From Perkinsus chesapeaki (Eukaryota; Perkinsozoa; Perkinsida; Perkinsidae), in assembly GCA_013115145.1 (NCBI GenBank), contig JAAPAO010000115.1, forward strand, positions 1 through 64,000: a stretch of 64,000 nucleotides of DNA, given 5' to 3'. The notes beneath the pieces were generated by a model. That model was not told the DNA's origin and did not search any database. It was given only the letters and a program-made list of their open reading frames with translations. Below, in pieces: positions 1 to 10,419 of this stretch; positions within the stretch are counted from its first letter, which is position 1; every line of letters begins with the position of its first letter. The position numbers were made by a program, and so were the translations under genes.

Positions 1-73
1 CCTATCAAACTCCTTTCTATTATATCTCCTCCTCCGTATCACTAGTAACATATTTCCTATCAAACTCCTTTCT
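1..73. repeat. Short direct repeat
   Basis: An 18-bp string beginning CCTATCAAACTCC occurs at 1-18 and again, identical, at 56-73. It lies in the presumed intron or 3' flank of the dynamin-like gene. No function is evident. Confidence 0.7.
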
Positions 74-1026
74 CCGATATACCAGTGATATTATTGTCTA
101 GGCAAATTCAAACTACACACTACATGAAGGACGCGCGAGATTAAGATATGTAGAATAATCCCACTAAAGGGAGCTAAAGGAAGTAATACTTTCCAAAATC
201 AGTAAAACTGTATTCTTCCAAAATATCTTCGGTAAAATGCAGCACTCCAAAAGTCCGCTATATTTGCTTACACCGGCTCATCTGTTACAGTAGCACCCAG
301 GGATTCGTGTGCTTCACCAATGATCTTAGTTACTTCCTTAAGAGGATGCTCTTGCCATTTATTAGTCTGAACAACAAATAATTCTCGTTCAGAGGAACGA
401 CAGAGGAATCAGCAACGCCTATGGTAAGAAATTGTAAGTCCACTACATTACAAGAATCTCTTCCAGAAATATGCCCAGCCCTTATTAGTCCAATTTTCCG
501 GACTTACTTTCTTGTCCATTACATACCATCTCGAGTTCTTATTTTGTTGAACATTACGAAATTCCAGAACTGTTGGTCGGCGACTTCCTAAAGTGCCGCT
601 GACAAAGTTAAACTGCTCTCCAGCTAAGGCTTCGATTAAGCGAGATCTGAGGAAAATGATATAAAGAGGATATAACATACAAATGAATGAGATCAAGCAA
701 TGCACGAATACAAGTTATTTATAAGGAACAAAAGGATATACAAAGACCTTCTGAAGAAAGCAAGCTTTGAAATATTATTTCCAGAATTTGAGGATGTGTA
801 TCCGAGAATCCTATTTGTTATATTACTTGCCAACTGATTGTTTTCCAATTAGAATAAATTGTGGTAAAGGGAAATCCACAATACCGAGTCTATCTTGAAC
901 TTTAGTTTTAACATCAGATAACACATCTAATAGCTCTGAACGCTCTTCGTTATGTCCTTGAATGATAGAAAAGGAACGACTAAGTTGAGGCTTAGATGGA
1001 GCCGCGGCTGTATCAGATGAGGGCAT
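1..1026 (-). CDS. Dynamin-like GTPase, 5' part (partial gene)
   Basis: N-terminal part of a dynamin-superfamily large GTPase, a self-assembling membrane-remodelling enzyme. Exon 1 (1026-827) starts at an ATG and carries the P-loop start FILIGKQSVGK. Exon 2 (646 to about 458) continues SRLIEALAGEQF and the dynamin switch-I region GTLGSRRPTVLEF. Exon 3 (about 366-272) reads TNKWQEHPLKEV and GEAHESLGATVTDEP, matching the spacing of the family's next helix. The first splice falls inside the P-loop lysine codon, with GT and AG at both ends. Later exons were not found before the window edge. Family assignment is secure from the P-loop plus the RRPT motif. Which dynamin subtype this is cannot be told. 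Confidence 0.85.
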
Positions 1027-2220
1027 ATGGAAAATGCAATGCCAACTACTGATGGTTAACCTAATATGTATCTTGCATGCTTAACCTCAATCCTTTATCT
1101 TTTTATCCCACCAGACCGACAGACGACAGTTAAGGAACTCAAAGGCTGTGCAAGAGAGCAAGATCATTCTAAATGATGTGTTGTTGTTGCGGGGTCATAG
1201 TCGGCTTCGATGCATAAGGGGCTTCTATTACTAAGGACCAAGTACGCAGATACAATGAGAAGGCTAACGTCTAATCTACCCATCTCACATGGATAACGCT
1301 ATCAAGAAGCAATTGATAATTATGAAAATAATCCAAAAAAACAACAATAAAATATGGTATGGTGGGATATGTAGTATTATGATATTAATAGACAAAGATC
1401 AGTACATACAGACACACTAGATAATACAACCATGAACTAAGCCGTAATATTGATTGTAGGAATAAAGTTAAAAGCGTAGTGTAGATGATCTTTGAAAAAC
1501 TTATGCCTTGTCAATGTTATCTCTCTGTGAATGGTTATCTCTCACTAGTCGGTAATAACACCACTGCTATGATTTTCTGGTAGACTGGTCTCATAGATAG
1601 GAATTAGATCTCTTAGATCTTGCCTGCCACCACATTTTATCTTACCATTCATTCTTGGCACTCCTTTGCATTACTATTCAAACACATACCGATTAGTATT
1701 AGTAGTTCCAAGTGTTAGTAGCGACGTTAAAAAATATGAAAACTAGCCTGGCGTAGGTAAAGAAATCGGTGTCAGCTACATGTTCAGAGACACTCATTAA
1801 CCCTGCTCCTCAGCTAACTGTTCAACAATCATTGTTTCCCGGATATCATTGGTATCAGTGGCTAAAACTTAGCCAATTGGCAAGTTGGTATTGGAGGTTG
1901 TGGACTTTGAAAATCTCTGTCTTTACTAACACATTCCGAACCAAGTTTGCTCAACATAGTTCTGACTGTGGATAAACTATCAGGCAATGTAAACCAAAAA
2001 ATCTTTTTCGTAGTCACCGAAACCACTAATATAATAGTAGTATACTACTACTGCCATGATACACATATCGTTCCACTAGTAGTAGGGTTAGTAACAGGCA
2101 GTTTATAAGCTTGTTGTGAGCTACATCCTACCTGTTCTCAAAGCCAAAATCTATCGACATGATAAACGTGGAGGCACTACCAAAGGGCAGGTAGTAACGC
2201 GATACTCGAGACATGATTTG
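1027..2220. other. Non-coding stretch
   Basis: No convincing coding region was seen. It holds the 5' flank of the dynamin-like gene and AT-rich sequence. A perfect 16-bp palindrome (TAGTAGTATACTACTA) sits at 2035-2050. Confidence 0.5.
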
Positions 2221-2553
2221 TATGTCGATGGTTGTGACGGATGAATGGAGAATCGCTGTTATGAGTGAAGTAATGGCAGAACTTAACAATGATGATGTAT
2301 ATGATAGAATGGCATTGAAAGGCATGCAGTTTGAGATTAAGTTATTTCGTCTCCATGTTTCATAACTATTGTATGTTATTTGTAATTGTCGTGTTATTAA
2401 AGAGAGTTCCCCGATGCGACCCCTCATTAACAGTACTCAACAGGCATGTTTGTTGTGTCTGTTATAGTGTGAACTAAAAGTGACCTAGCCGACCAAGTTC
2501 ACCCAACGATCGTCACAGAACTGACACAACGGCGAGGCTGCTTCAAAATGCCC
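2221..2553 (+). repeat. Left arm of a 333-bp inverted repeat
   Basis: This segment is the reverse complement of 4823-5155. Both arms are exactly 333 bp and I count about four substitutions and no indels by eye. The homology starts inside the last ~45 codons of the propeller-like gene whose intact copy ends at 5011 and runs through its 3' flank, so the duplication postdates that gene. The near identity implies a recent event or gene conversion between the arms. Confidence 0.95.
2222..2365 (+). pseudogene. 3' fragment of a propeller-like gene
   Basis: The plus strand reads the last codons of the gene at 5011-6054: WRIAVMSEVMAELNNDD then GMQFEIKLFRLHVS and a stop. One residue near the end is R where the intact gene has H. 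No upstream coding sequence accompanies it. It is a truncated duplicate created with the inverted repeat. Confidence 0.85.
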
Positions 2554-2727
2554 AAAAGCCGTGTTGAATAATAAAATAGGAAACTACCTCAAACGTATTA
2601 CATAACATATTCCCGACACCCAATACCAGCCTCTAGTGAGCAGAGAGTCTAACTGTGAGGCCCTAGAACTAGAGCTCTCATATAGGGTTTGAGAGATGCA
2701 ACACGAACTGGCATCTTCAGCAATGCT

Positions 2728-3117
2728 TCAGCAATTCTCTTTCTTGAAGAACACGAAACCATAAGGATGCGCGAACACGGCTAAAATATCATTCTGATAC
2801 CCAATAATTTCGAGGGCTTTCAGACTAATCGGAGGAGTAATTTTGTTGTACAAGGCAACGAGATTGGAGTTGCTGATATTCACCTTGAGCTGATCGTCAC
2901 CATTCATTTGGTAGTCGACATTCTTAGCGGAACCTCGCGACACCGCCTTCCTCACATAAATGTCAAAGACCTTGTTATGGAAATCCAGGCTTATCTTGTT
3001 CACAACGCCAAGTGTCTTGCAGTATTGACCGTTAGGATTAGCTCCACAGAGGACAATAGAGTACCATATGTAGATACCAACCAGTAGACGACGAACGACA
3101 AAGGAGGGATAGGACAT
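2728..3117 (-). CDS. Small secreted protein, two-cysteine family
   Basis: Single-exon ORF of 129 residues with an N-terminal hydrophobic stretch (LLVGIYIWYSIVLCG) that looks like a signal peptide. The mature part starts with the motif PNGQYC and ends FFKKENC. It is a clear paralogue of 49644-50042: shared blocks include GSAKN, MNG.DQ.K, ISN.NL, P.SL..L and GYQND.LA. Conserved cysteines near the two ends could form one disulfide. I do not recognise the family. It lies between the arms of the 333-bp inverted repeat. The start is the first ATG and gives the signal peptide. Secretion is an inference; the homology to the second copy is seen. Confidence 0.75.
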   Translation of the reverse strand: MSYPSFVVRRLLVGIYIWYSIVLCGANPNGQYCKTLGVVNKISLDFHNKVFDIYVRKAVSRGSAKNVDYQMNGDDQLKVNISNSNLVALYNKITPPISLKALEIIGYQNDILAVFAHPYGFVFFKKENC

Positions 3118-3418
3118 TGTTGGAATTGCCGAAAACTCTGTGAAAACTGAACACCGCTATTCTGCACTGCGGCAGTCGCATATAATTTCTCTCTTCGAGT
3201 CGTCCTGAATATATCAATATTAGCGCGACAAGCATTATTCCACAGTTAATGTCGGTTCGCCGCCATGACGTTGGGAGGAGGCTAGCCGAGGGGAAAAGGG
3301 ATTCTAACAACCTCTATGCGTAGCCTAGCTAGGGCACGCCTGCGCTCGTAAAGTTACGGCACGCATGCACGTTCTACGTACGCCATCTCGAGAAGTGCCA
3401 GACTATACAGGATTATTG

Positions 3419-3781
3419 TTAAGCTGAGCCCAACACAATCCTTTCTACGTGCTGCTCCTCATAGGGATAATCAGCGATGATATGGGCCAAAGACCGGGAC
3501 TCACTCTTGTAGTTAAAGTAACAGGTATGCCTCTTTGGGTTGCAGGCTCTTCGGGACAGCGCCATGAGCAATCTTGAACGATTCGCTTGATAATAGAACC
3601 ATTCTTGGGATGGAGTTGTCAACACGTTCGTTGTCGCGCCCAAGTGCTGACATACACACGCGCGACCGTTGGCAGTCCAACGGCCAAGTGAAGTTGAAAC
3701 ACTCCTCTCAAAAGACTCTGGACACAGTCCTCCTTGCTGGGATGCATCCACCTTCATTTCGCTCCACGACAAAGGTAACAA
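3419..3781 (-). pseudogene. Relic of a propeller-like gene
   Basis: The minus strand shows degraded similarity to the C-terminal third of the gene at 5011-6054. Shared pieces include ACVCQHL (ACVCQQL in the intact gene) and, at DNA level, CGCTTGATAATAGA beside CGCTTGATAACAAGA. The open frame here is not the start of a full gene and the N-terminal two thirds are missing. It lies inside the inverted-repeat spacer in the same orientation as the intact copy, so it is a separate, older duplicate. Confidence 0.55.
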
Positions 3782-4822
3782 GATTTAATCCCATTCATTT
3801 TGGAACAATTTCCTTCCCTAGCCCCTTCTATCTGTGATGGGCTAGCTCGGCTTCCTTGATAGCTGCGTGCTGCCAACCATACCCTCCACCACCCTCATCA
3901 CTGCAAACCACGCTCCGTGGTCCACGCTCGGTGGCGCCATGTGGTAGCGGTTAAGCCGTGGAGTTGTCCCTGCGTTACGGTGACCCTTTGAATAGACCTT
4001 TGATCGCACCGTTTATAGCCACGGACTCTAGGTTAGACAGTCTAACCTCAAGGCTAGAGCTAGACTCAAGGCTCAAGACTAGCACGTCCTTATACCGAGC
4101 GCTCCGTAGAGATTGGATATACTCCCACAGGTGTGGCAATTAACCAGCGCAGTGAGGGGGAACCTAGGAAGAGTAAAAAGTATATGGTTTTTAATAAGAA
4201 CTGCTTCTAGCGTTGAACACTCGAACCCTAGCATGAGATGCGACCACGTGAAGTGACCGGGAAATTCTGTCTAACTCTAAGTAAACCGTCTATTTCTAAG
4301 GAAGTAGAGAAACAAATGCCGAGCGAAAGTACACTAGAAAAACTGCGTCAGATCGGTGTACTGGAGGTCAATGCTTCAGTTGAGTTTCTGCTAGTCTGTT
4401 CACACTTGCGCCTCCTCCAGCTATACGGATTGTTTCTGCTCAATCCATAACCTGATATGAGCCACGCCTTAAGTCGTTTACTGAGTAATTCTCAGATACA
4501 GGAGAATATTAACAATGCCAATCTTGTAGCTCCCAGGATATTTCCTCCAATCAGTCGAGACTCCCGACTCGAGACTCTCGACTCGGAGTTCTTATGTATC
4601 ATAATGATATCCTGCTAGCATTCGTAGCTGGCCACGGTTCTTTACTAAAATAGGAGAATTGCTAAGAGATTGAGGATAGCGGGGATGGTCGTTAGTATTG
4701 CATTACAGGAGCTCCTCAATTAGACTCTCTGATATTGAGTGGGTTGGGGAGATGTCAAGCGTTTGGGCCTCAAACTTCGAGGTACTTCCCTATTCCCGCG
4801 AGTTTCATGTAACACGACATCT
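3782..4822. other. Non-coding spacer of the inverted repeat
   Basis: No supported gene. A perfect palindrome lies at 4030-4048 (9-bp arms, one central base, AGGTTAGAC). Around 4555-4590 there is a run of TCGAGACTC-type short repeats. Confidence 0.5.
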
Positions 4823-5155
4823 GGGCATTTTGAAGCAGCCTCGCCGTTGTGTCAGTTCTGTGACGATCGTTGGGTGAACTTGGTCGGCTAGGTCACTTTT
4901 AGTTCACACTATTACAGACACAACAAACATGCCTGTTGAGTACTGTTAATGAGGGGTCGCATCGGGGAACTCTCTTTAATAACACGACAATTACAAATAA
5001 CATACAATAGTTATGAAACATGGAGATGAAATAACTTGATCTCAAACTGCATGCCTTTCAATGCCATTCTATCATATACATCATCATTGTTAAGTTCTGC
5101 CATTACTTCACTCATAACAGCGATTCTCCATCCATTCGTCACAACCATCGACATA
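4823..5155 (-). repeat. Right arm of a 333-bp inverted repeat
   Basis: Reverse complement of 2221-2553. It contains the last codons, stop and 3' flank of the intact propeller-like gene at 5011-6054, so this is the parental side of the duplication. The arms are separated by about 2.27 kb. Confidence 0.95.
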
Positions 5156-6054
5156 ATGCCAAAACTCTTAAACGGTTCGCTTGATAACAAGATACTGCCT
5201 GTGATGAAGCAAACAACACGTACCTCGAAGATGGCATGAGGATCGGATGAGAGCCTTCGTCTCTCGTCCAGTTGTTGACATACACATGCGAGACCATCCG
5301 CAGCCTCGGGGACAAAGCGAAGTTGAATCACTCCCTTCAGAGGAATTGTCGATAAAATCCTTCTTGGTGCGATTGATCCATTTTTACTTAGTTGCACAAG
5401 ACGATAACCACAATCAATTCTATTCCTTTTTGGATAATGGACCAGTTGAATTTGGTCAGCAGTGTCATTAGCCCAAGAGACGTCGGCAATGGCACCGCTC
5501 ATCTCATCAGGGAATGATAGAACATGCCAAGTATTATTGTTTATTGAATAGATGTAATAACCATCACACGAGGCAAGCCAAAGATAACAACCGACCGACC
5601 AGAGATCAACGACTCTACGACACTCATAAGGAAGTTGAATGATTTGAGGACAAGTCATTTCCGACGAAACACGATAGAGTCGATTGCCGTACATTGACAC
5701 ATAATAAAGATGATCAGAATGACATGATACCACAGACGGTGTGTGATGTACTTCCAGCAAAGTTAACAGAGACGAGAAATCGGATGATATCTGTTCAAAT
5801 CGATGAGTGCCAGACTCATTACCAGGTGATGAGATTACGCCGACACTGTTGTTGAGTTTGAAGAGATATGGTAAAGGATCGGTGCACTTAGTACTGATTG
5901 GCACAATGTTGTCATTTGATATACGTACGGGAGTAGGTGAACGTAAAAATGAGTGGATTATGTCTTTGATATCATCATATATAATATTATTAATTAGTAG
6001 GATGTAGAGATCAAGGTGTTGTTTGATATTATGAGAGTTCACTGTGCCTTCCAT
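5011..6054 (-). CDS. Propeller-like protein (family of four), intact copy 1
   Basis: Single-exon ORF of 347 residues from the ATG at 6054; a TTG nine codons upstream is in frame but unlikely. The N-terminal ~45 residues are helical and end FLRSPTPVRIS, a signature shared with the copies at 6144, 10420 and 17055. The rest is a run of short beta-rich repeats (DHLYYVSMYGNRLYRV, CDGYYIYSINNNTWHVL, ACVCQQLDERRR) suggesting a beta-propeller, perhaps NHL- or Kelch-like. No signal peptide or membrane segment is visible. Function unknown. Its 3' end is duplicated in inverted orientation at 2221-2553. Confidence 0.75.
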   Translation of the reverse strand: MEGTVNSHNIKQHLDLYILLINNIIYDDIKDIIHSFLRSPTPVRISNDNIVPISTKCTDPLPYLFKLNNSVGVISSPGNESGTHRFEQISSDFSSLLTLLEVHHTPSVVSCHSDHLYYVSMYGNRLYRVSSEMTCPQIIQLPYECRRVVDLWSVGCYLWLASCDGYYIYSINNNTWHVLSFPDEMSGAIADVSWANDTADQIQLVHYPKRNRIDCGYRLVQLSKNGSIAPRRILSTIPLKGVIQLRFVPEAADGLACVCQQLDERRRLSSDPHAIFEVRVVCFITGSILLSSEPFKSFGIMSMVVTNGWRIAVMSEVMAELNNDDVYDRMALKGMQFEIKLFHLHVS

Positions 6055-6143
6055 AATGACTGAATCTACACTAATTGACAAATTATTTGAAACTCTACTG
6101 CCTCTGATGTGTGAAAAGTGTACAGGAAGGACTCGTCTAGAGT

Positions 6144-7112
6144 TCAGACATGACAGTGTAGAGCGACACCTCTAAAAGGACCCGGTGAGAAATTAGCATC
6201 TCCAAAGCCATCACCATCACCTTCCTCAACAATAACAATAATATACCATTCCTCAGTGACTCCCATGGACCAGATATCCCAACATGAAAATGACGTGCTG
6301 CACGATAGTATAGTTCCTCTTAATAAGTCCACCAGACGTATGGTACAACATTCATCTTCGGAGAGTAGACAAGATACACAAGCCATAGCATTTGTATTGG
6401 GCATAAAGCGGGCTAATGTAGCACCGGTAATGTTATTAACAAGAATATCGTAACCAGGAGCTGCGAGACAAACCTCTCCGGTTGGCTGTGAGTTCACTAT
6501 ATGGTCTGAAATGTATAGGAAATATTCATCTCCCATCGACATAACATCAAACGATAATGGAGGGCTTTCAAGTTCTATTAAATACACCCAAGATTGGTCT
6601 GTGGCATTCAGTCGATAAATGCAATTAGTTTCACGCGAAACCACGAATACTCCACTGGTTGATGATGTCACGATTGTTGGTAGCGTTGGCAGCTTGATAG
6701 GGTTGAGTTCCTCTTTCGATTGGAGGGCCCATCTCTTAAGTTGTTTAAATCTGCTATCAGCGTAATACACAACTCCGTCGTGGACACAGACGTGAGTGAT
6801 GCCTCTACTAACATTAAGGATTGTGGTAAATGATAAGCTCGGGGGTTGAAATGATATTATTTCGTGATGAGATACCCCAAATGATCGAATATCTATACCG
6901 ATAAGATGGCGGTCATTTAATGATGACAGAGCCATCGGAGTGCTGCTAACAGGTGATTCGGTTATGATACTAATTCTTGTTGGTGATGGCGGGAACGCTA
7001 AATTCCATATCGACCTGAAAATATCTTCGCATTGACCCTCGAGGAAGTGCTCAAGAGTATATAGCTGAAGTATCAGTCGATATCGCAAGTGGGTGGTAAT
7101 GGATGACGCCAT
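6144..7112 (-). CDS. Propeller-like protein, copy 2
   Basis: Single-exon ORF of 322 residues starting at an ATG, 89 bp upstream of copy 1 and in the same direction, consistent with tandem duplication. The N-terminus holds a helical segment ending FPPSPTRISI. Repeats such as GVVYYADSRFKQLKRW, GVFVVSRETNCIYRL and YFLYISDHIV look like propeller blades. The ending MGVTEEWYIIVIVE aligns with VVTNGWRIAVM of copy 1. Overall similarity to the paralogues is low but positional. Function unknown. Confidence 0.75.
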   Translation of the reverse strand: MASSITTHLRYRLILQLYTLEHFLEGQCEDIFRSIWNLAFPPSPTRISIITESPVSSTPMALSSLNDRHLIGIDIRSFGVSHHEIISFQPPSLSFTTILNVSRGITHVCVHDGVVYYADSRFKQLKRWALQSKEELNPIKLPTLPTIVTSSTSGVFVVSRETNCIYRLNATDQSWVYLIELESPPLSFDVMSMGDEYFLYISDHIVNSQPTGEVCLAAPGYDILVNNITGATLARFMPNTNAMACVSCLLSEDECCTIRLVDLLRGTILSCSTSFSCWDIWSMGVTEEWYIIVIVEEGDGDGFGDANFSPGPFRGVALHCHV

Positions 7113-7883
7113 ACAAGTGAATCCTTCAACTGATTCGATATCCGTTTACCCACGTGTAATCGTTCCTGGAATTGTTGGCAATTGTATATCTCTTTAATAT
7201 TTTATTGTCCTAATAATCCAAGAATAACTGAGGCGAGCTCGCCAATCTCATTTAACCCACGTTAAGCCGTGAAAGCCCCTAACCTATTCGACGGAGACCC
7301 TCAAACCAAGACTGTGTTTCATGTCCGCCTGTTCGTATTTGCCAGTCTATCTCTGCAGGAGCGAGGCTGATATCAACGGTAAGCCAGTCCGCCAGCCGAC
7401 AAGCGTATCAGGAACCATGCCCGATAGGTAAAGGTTCAGTGTTATTAATACCCGCTTTATTCAGTACTGCGAATGGTTAGGTTTTCCTCATAATAATGTT
7501 TAACATTATTAAGGTAAAAGGCGATTGATGTTCATCATTTTTAACGGTATAAAGTCATTTAGTTCATAGTTAGAGTCGATATGAACCAACGCTCGCTTCG
7601 GTCGTCGCATATTCACATCGCTGTGCCATAATTGGCTCCGATAAGGTTCCGATCACGTAGGAAATTTGCGCGAGCTGCGACATGATCGATTCCGGGGCTA
7701 TCGCTTTATTCGCGAACACGGACGATTGTGACGTTTTAACCCACTTCTTGTGCTGAACGATTATATCGTCCTTGCATATTAGAGACAGGGGAAGTACGCT
7801 ATATCTTAGTGCAATACAGTATTACTACTACAGCTAGTAGATGGATCCTCAAGGGACAGCAAAACGCTAAACTATAAACACAA
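7113..7883. other. Intergenic region
   Basis: Nothing supported. It is the divergent space between the propeller-like copy 2 and the peptide transporter and probably contains both promoters. No recognised motif. Confidence 0.5.
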
Positions 7884-9524
7884 ATGGGCAAAAGTGCGAA
7901 ACTTATCCTACACGCATGCGCAAAGGCTGCCGGTACGCATGCGCAAGACATAGCTTTCCCTTTGCCTCAATTGAACTGTCAGTGTATCAATAATTTTCCT
8001 ACTATCATGTTCAACGTTCCATCCAAACCGTATACATGGGTCGATCGCTCTGGTAATGTTTATCATTACTTTGAGCGTCCTTTAGTGAATGCCTGTGCGT
8101 TTATATTAATGCAAGAGTTCTGTGAACGTCTTGCATTCTACGGTTTATTACCTAACCTTCAACTTTTTCTTAAGGAGTATCTGGGATACACTGATAGCAC
8201 CGCCGATTCCTATGTGTCAATATTCAACGCTGTACTGTACATAACACCACTGTTTGCCGGTATTATTGCCGACACTCTCCTTGGCGTTTATCTCACCATT
8301 GTTTGCTTTTCCGGGCTTTATGTGCTGGGTTTGATCTTACTAACCATATCGGCTATAAAGTCCATCAGTCAAGCTTGGATGATACACTTATCTTTGCTTG
8401 TACTTATCACGCTTGGTGCTGGTGGTATTAAGGCATGTGTTAACGTTATGGGTGCCCAACAGATGCACCCTGATGAGCACAAGAGTACTATCACCCGTTT
8501 CTTCACCTACTTCTATGCATCTATCAACCTCGGTGGAATCATTGGAGGTATCGCTGGTCCCATCCTTGTCCAGGAAATCTCCTTTGCGGCAAGTTTCGTC
8601 TTCCCGTTAATATTCTTTGTCATTGCTACTACGATTTTCGTAATGGGTGACTTCCTTAAGCGCTATGTGAAGGCGAAACCGCAAGGCTCCGCGGTCCTCA
8701 AGGTTGGTCAGGTTGCTATCTACTCCGTATTCAAGTGCTCATTAGAGAAGAATAAGAAAAGTAAAGGTGGAAAGTTCGAGGATGAATTCATCGAGGACGC
8801 TCGGGTATTTTTCCGATTGATACCACTTTTTGTATTAATCATCCCATTTGTAATGGCATATAATAATATGACCACTACATTCCTCACTCAAGCTCTAAAG
8901 ATGAACACCAATACATTTGGCTGGGCTATGCCACCAGCTCTAATGCAGAATGTGGATCCTATCGCGGTCATCGCTACGTCGGTACTTGTTGATAGTCTCA
9001 TTTTCCCGGCTCTCAGAAAGCGCAATATGATGCCTTCGGTATTGGTTCGTTTTTGCATAGGGTCACTTTTGGCCGCCCTATCGCTGGTATGTGCCCTCAT
9101 CCTCGAGTATGTTGTAATGTCCCATCCTGCATTCACCATATCTATTTGGTGGCAGATTCCACAATTCACATTCATCGCATCGGGTGAAGTGTTCCTCATT
9201 TCCACTTCTTATGAAGTTGCCTACACCCACGCACCAAGTCAACTCAAAGCCGTCGCATCAGCAGTTAATCTCTGCTTTAATGCGATCGCATCAGTCCTCT
9301 CCGCCGCCCTGTTTCAGCTTGCCAGAGGATGGCTTCAGGACTTCGACCCCAAAAATGCTGAAGAATCGATCCGTGGTTCCCATTATGATTACTATTACTA
9401 TGTGCTGATCGTATTAGCGTTGGTTGGTGCTATCGGTTCATTAGCAATGGTACCATACTATAACAGAATTAAGAATGATGAGCTTTGCCGTCGGAAAACC
9501 GAAGATTCTGTCAGTGAAGTGTAG
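7884..9524 (+). CDS. Proton-coupled oligopeptide transporter (POT/SLC15 family)
   Basis: Single-exon membrane protein of up to 546 residues. The family signature ExxER is present as EFCERLAFYG in the first helix, followed by a cytoplasmic loop with GIIADTLLGVY and GGIKACVNVMGAQQ, matching the POT pattern GG.KP....G. About 12 hydrophobic segments can be counted, with a charged central loop (KNKKSKGGKFEDEF). POT proteins import di- and tripeptides with protons across the plasma or vacuole membrane. An internal ATG at 8007 leaves a 505-residue protein starting MFNVPSKPYTW, closer to the usual distance before ExxER; the 41 residues before it include a repeated ACGCATGCGCAA DNA motif and may be leader. 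Substrate cannot be told. Confidence 0.9.
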   Translation: MGKSAKLILHACAKAAGTHAQDIAFPLPQLNCQCINNFPTIMFNVPSKPYTWVDRSGNVYHYFERPLVNACAFILMQEFCERLAFYGLLPNLQLFLKEYLGYTDSTADSYVSIFNAVLYITPLFAGIIADTLLGVYLTIVCFSGLYVLGLILLTISAIKSISQAWMIHLSLLVLITLGAGGIKACVNVMGAQQMHPDEHKSTITRFFTYFYASINLGGIIGGIAGPILVQEISFAASFVFPLIFFVIATTIFVMGDFLKRYVKAKPQGSAVLKVGQVAIYSVFKCSLEKNKKSKGGKFEDEFIEDARVFFRLIPLFVLIIPFVMAYNNMTTTFLTQALKMNTNTFGWAMPPALMQNVDPIAVIATSVLVDSLIFPALRKRNMMPSVLVRFCIGSLLAALSLVCALILEYVVMSHPAFTISIWWQIPQFTFIASGEVFLISTSYEVAYTHAPSQLKAVASAVNLCFNAIASVLSAALFQLARGWLQDFDPKNAEESIRGSHYDYYYYVLIVLALVGAIGSLAMVPYYNRIKNDELCRRKTEDSVSEV

Positions 9525-10419
9525 AATAGCCTTTAGTTGTAGCAAATCGTTTGTTGGCTGCTACAAGTTCTATAGTTTTTTACTTCTGGTGAGGGCGGAG
9601 GCTTATGCCTCGGTCTTGCCTTGTACTACATTCAATCGATTTTATTTCATTAGCAAACGCTAGTCATGACAAGTTGAATCCGAGTTAGATAGTTAATTAT
9701 CTCCACGTGCAATACTAGTGATCATCGTCACTGACTTCAAGATTGCCGAATCAATATCGGATTCCCATGTGCTTGAGACATGTCTATTCCAGGCCATGCT
9801 CTTCAATATAGTTTAGTCTCATTGAGTATTTTACAATTGAAACGCTTCACTTTTCAAAGAGAAACTGTAAAGGATTGCATTATCAATCCCATAGTTACAC
9901 ACCACAATAATGGCGAAGGCCGAGGGGCTATTCGAGCTTATTGGCAGTAATATGTTCAATTGTTTACTAACTATCAGATAAAGATTATACGATGGGTTGT
10001 TAATGACAGCTTGTCTTCGTTTTACTGCTTCTCCGTCCAATTGGTGCAAGTCCACCTGCCGGTAGCGTTTTCTACGTCCACGAAGAGCTAGTTGTTTAAA
10101 CTTTCTCCCCTTGAAGTGCTATGATGCCCCATTGGTGGGGTGATACATTTCTACCGTCGTGCTTTGTAGCAGAAAGTATCCATGATTGTTATTGATACAA
10201 GTGTTACAAGATATGGACCCAACCCCGATCATGGGGAACGGTATGGCGGAAACCCTCTTTCTCATTCACCAGCAAAATGACAGAAACAAAACAGCAAATC
10301 TAACCGTTATGCGGAAAGCAGCAGCGAGAGGAATTAAATCGCGAAGCAAATGTTAGATGGTGATGCGCGACCTAACCAGCCCGCATTTGAGATAGAATGG
10401 TTCAGATAAGTCATCCTAT
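9525..10419. other. Intergenic region with a possible gene relic
   Basis: Mostly non-coding. A minus-strand open stretch at 9831-10055 ends FAIIVVCNYGIDNAILYSF, which resembles the C-terminal strand of the propeller-like family (compare VVTNGWRIAVM). It has no ATG in context and no upstream exons were found, so it may be a decayed copy. Confidence 0.3.

Noticed and set aside
3940-4010. tRNA-like string (GGTAGCGGTTAAGC)
   Set aside because: No acceptor stem, anticodon arm or T arm can be folded around it.
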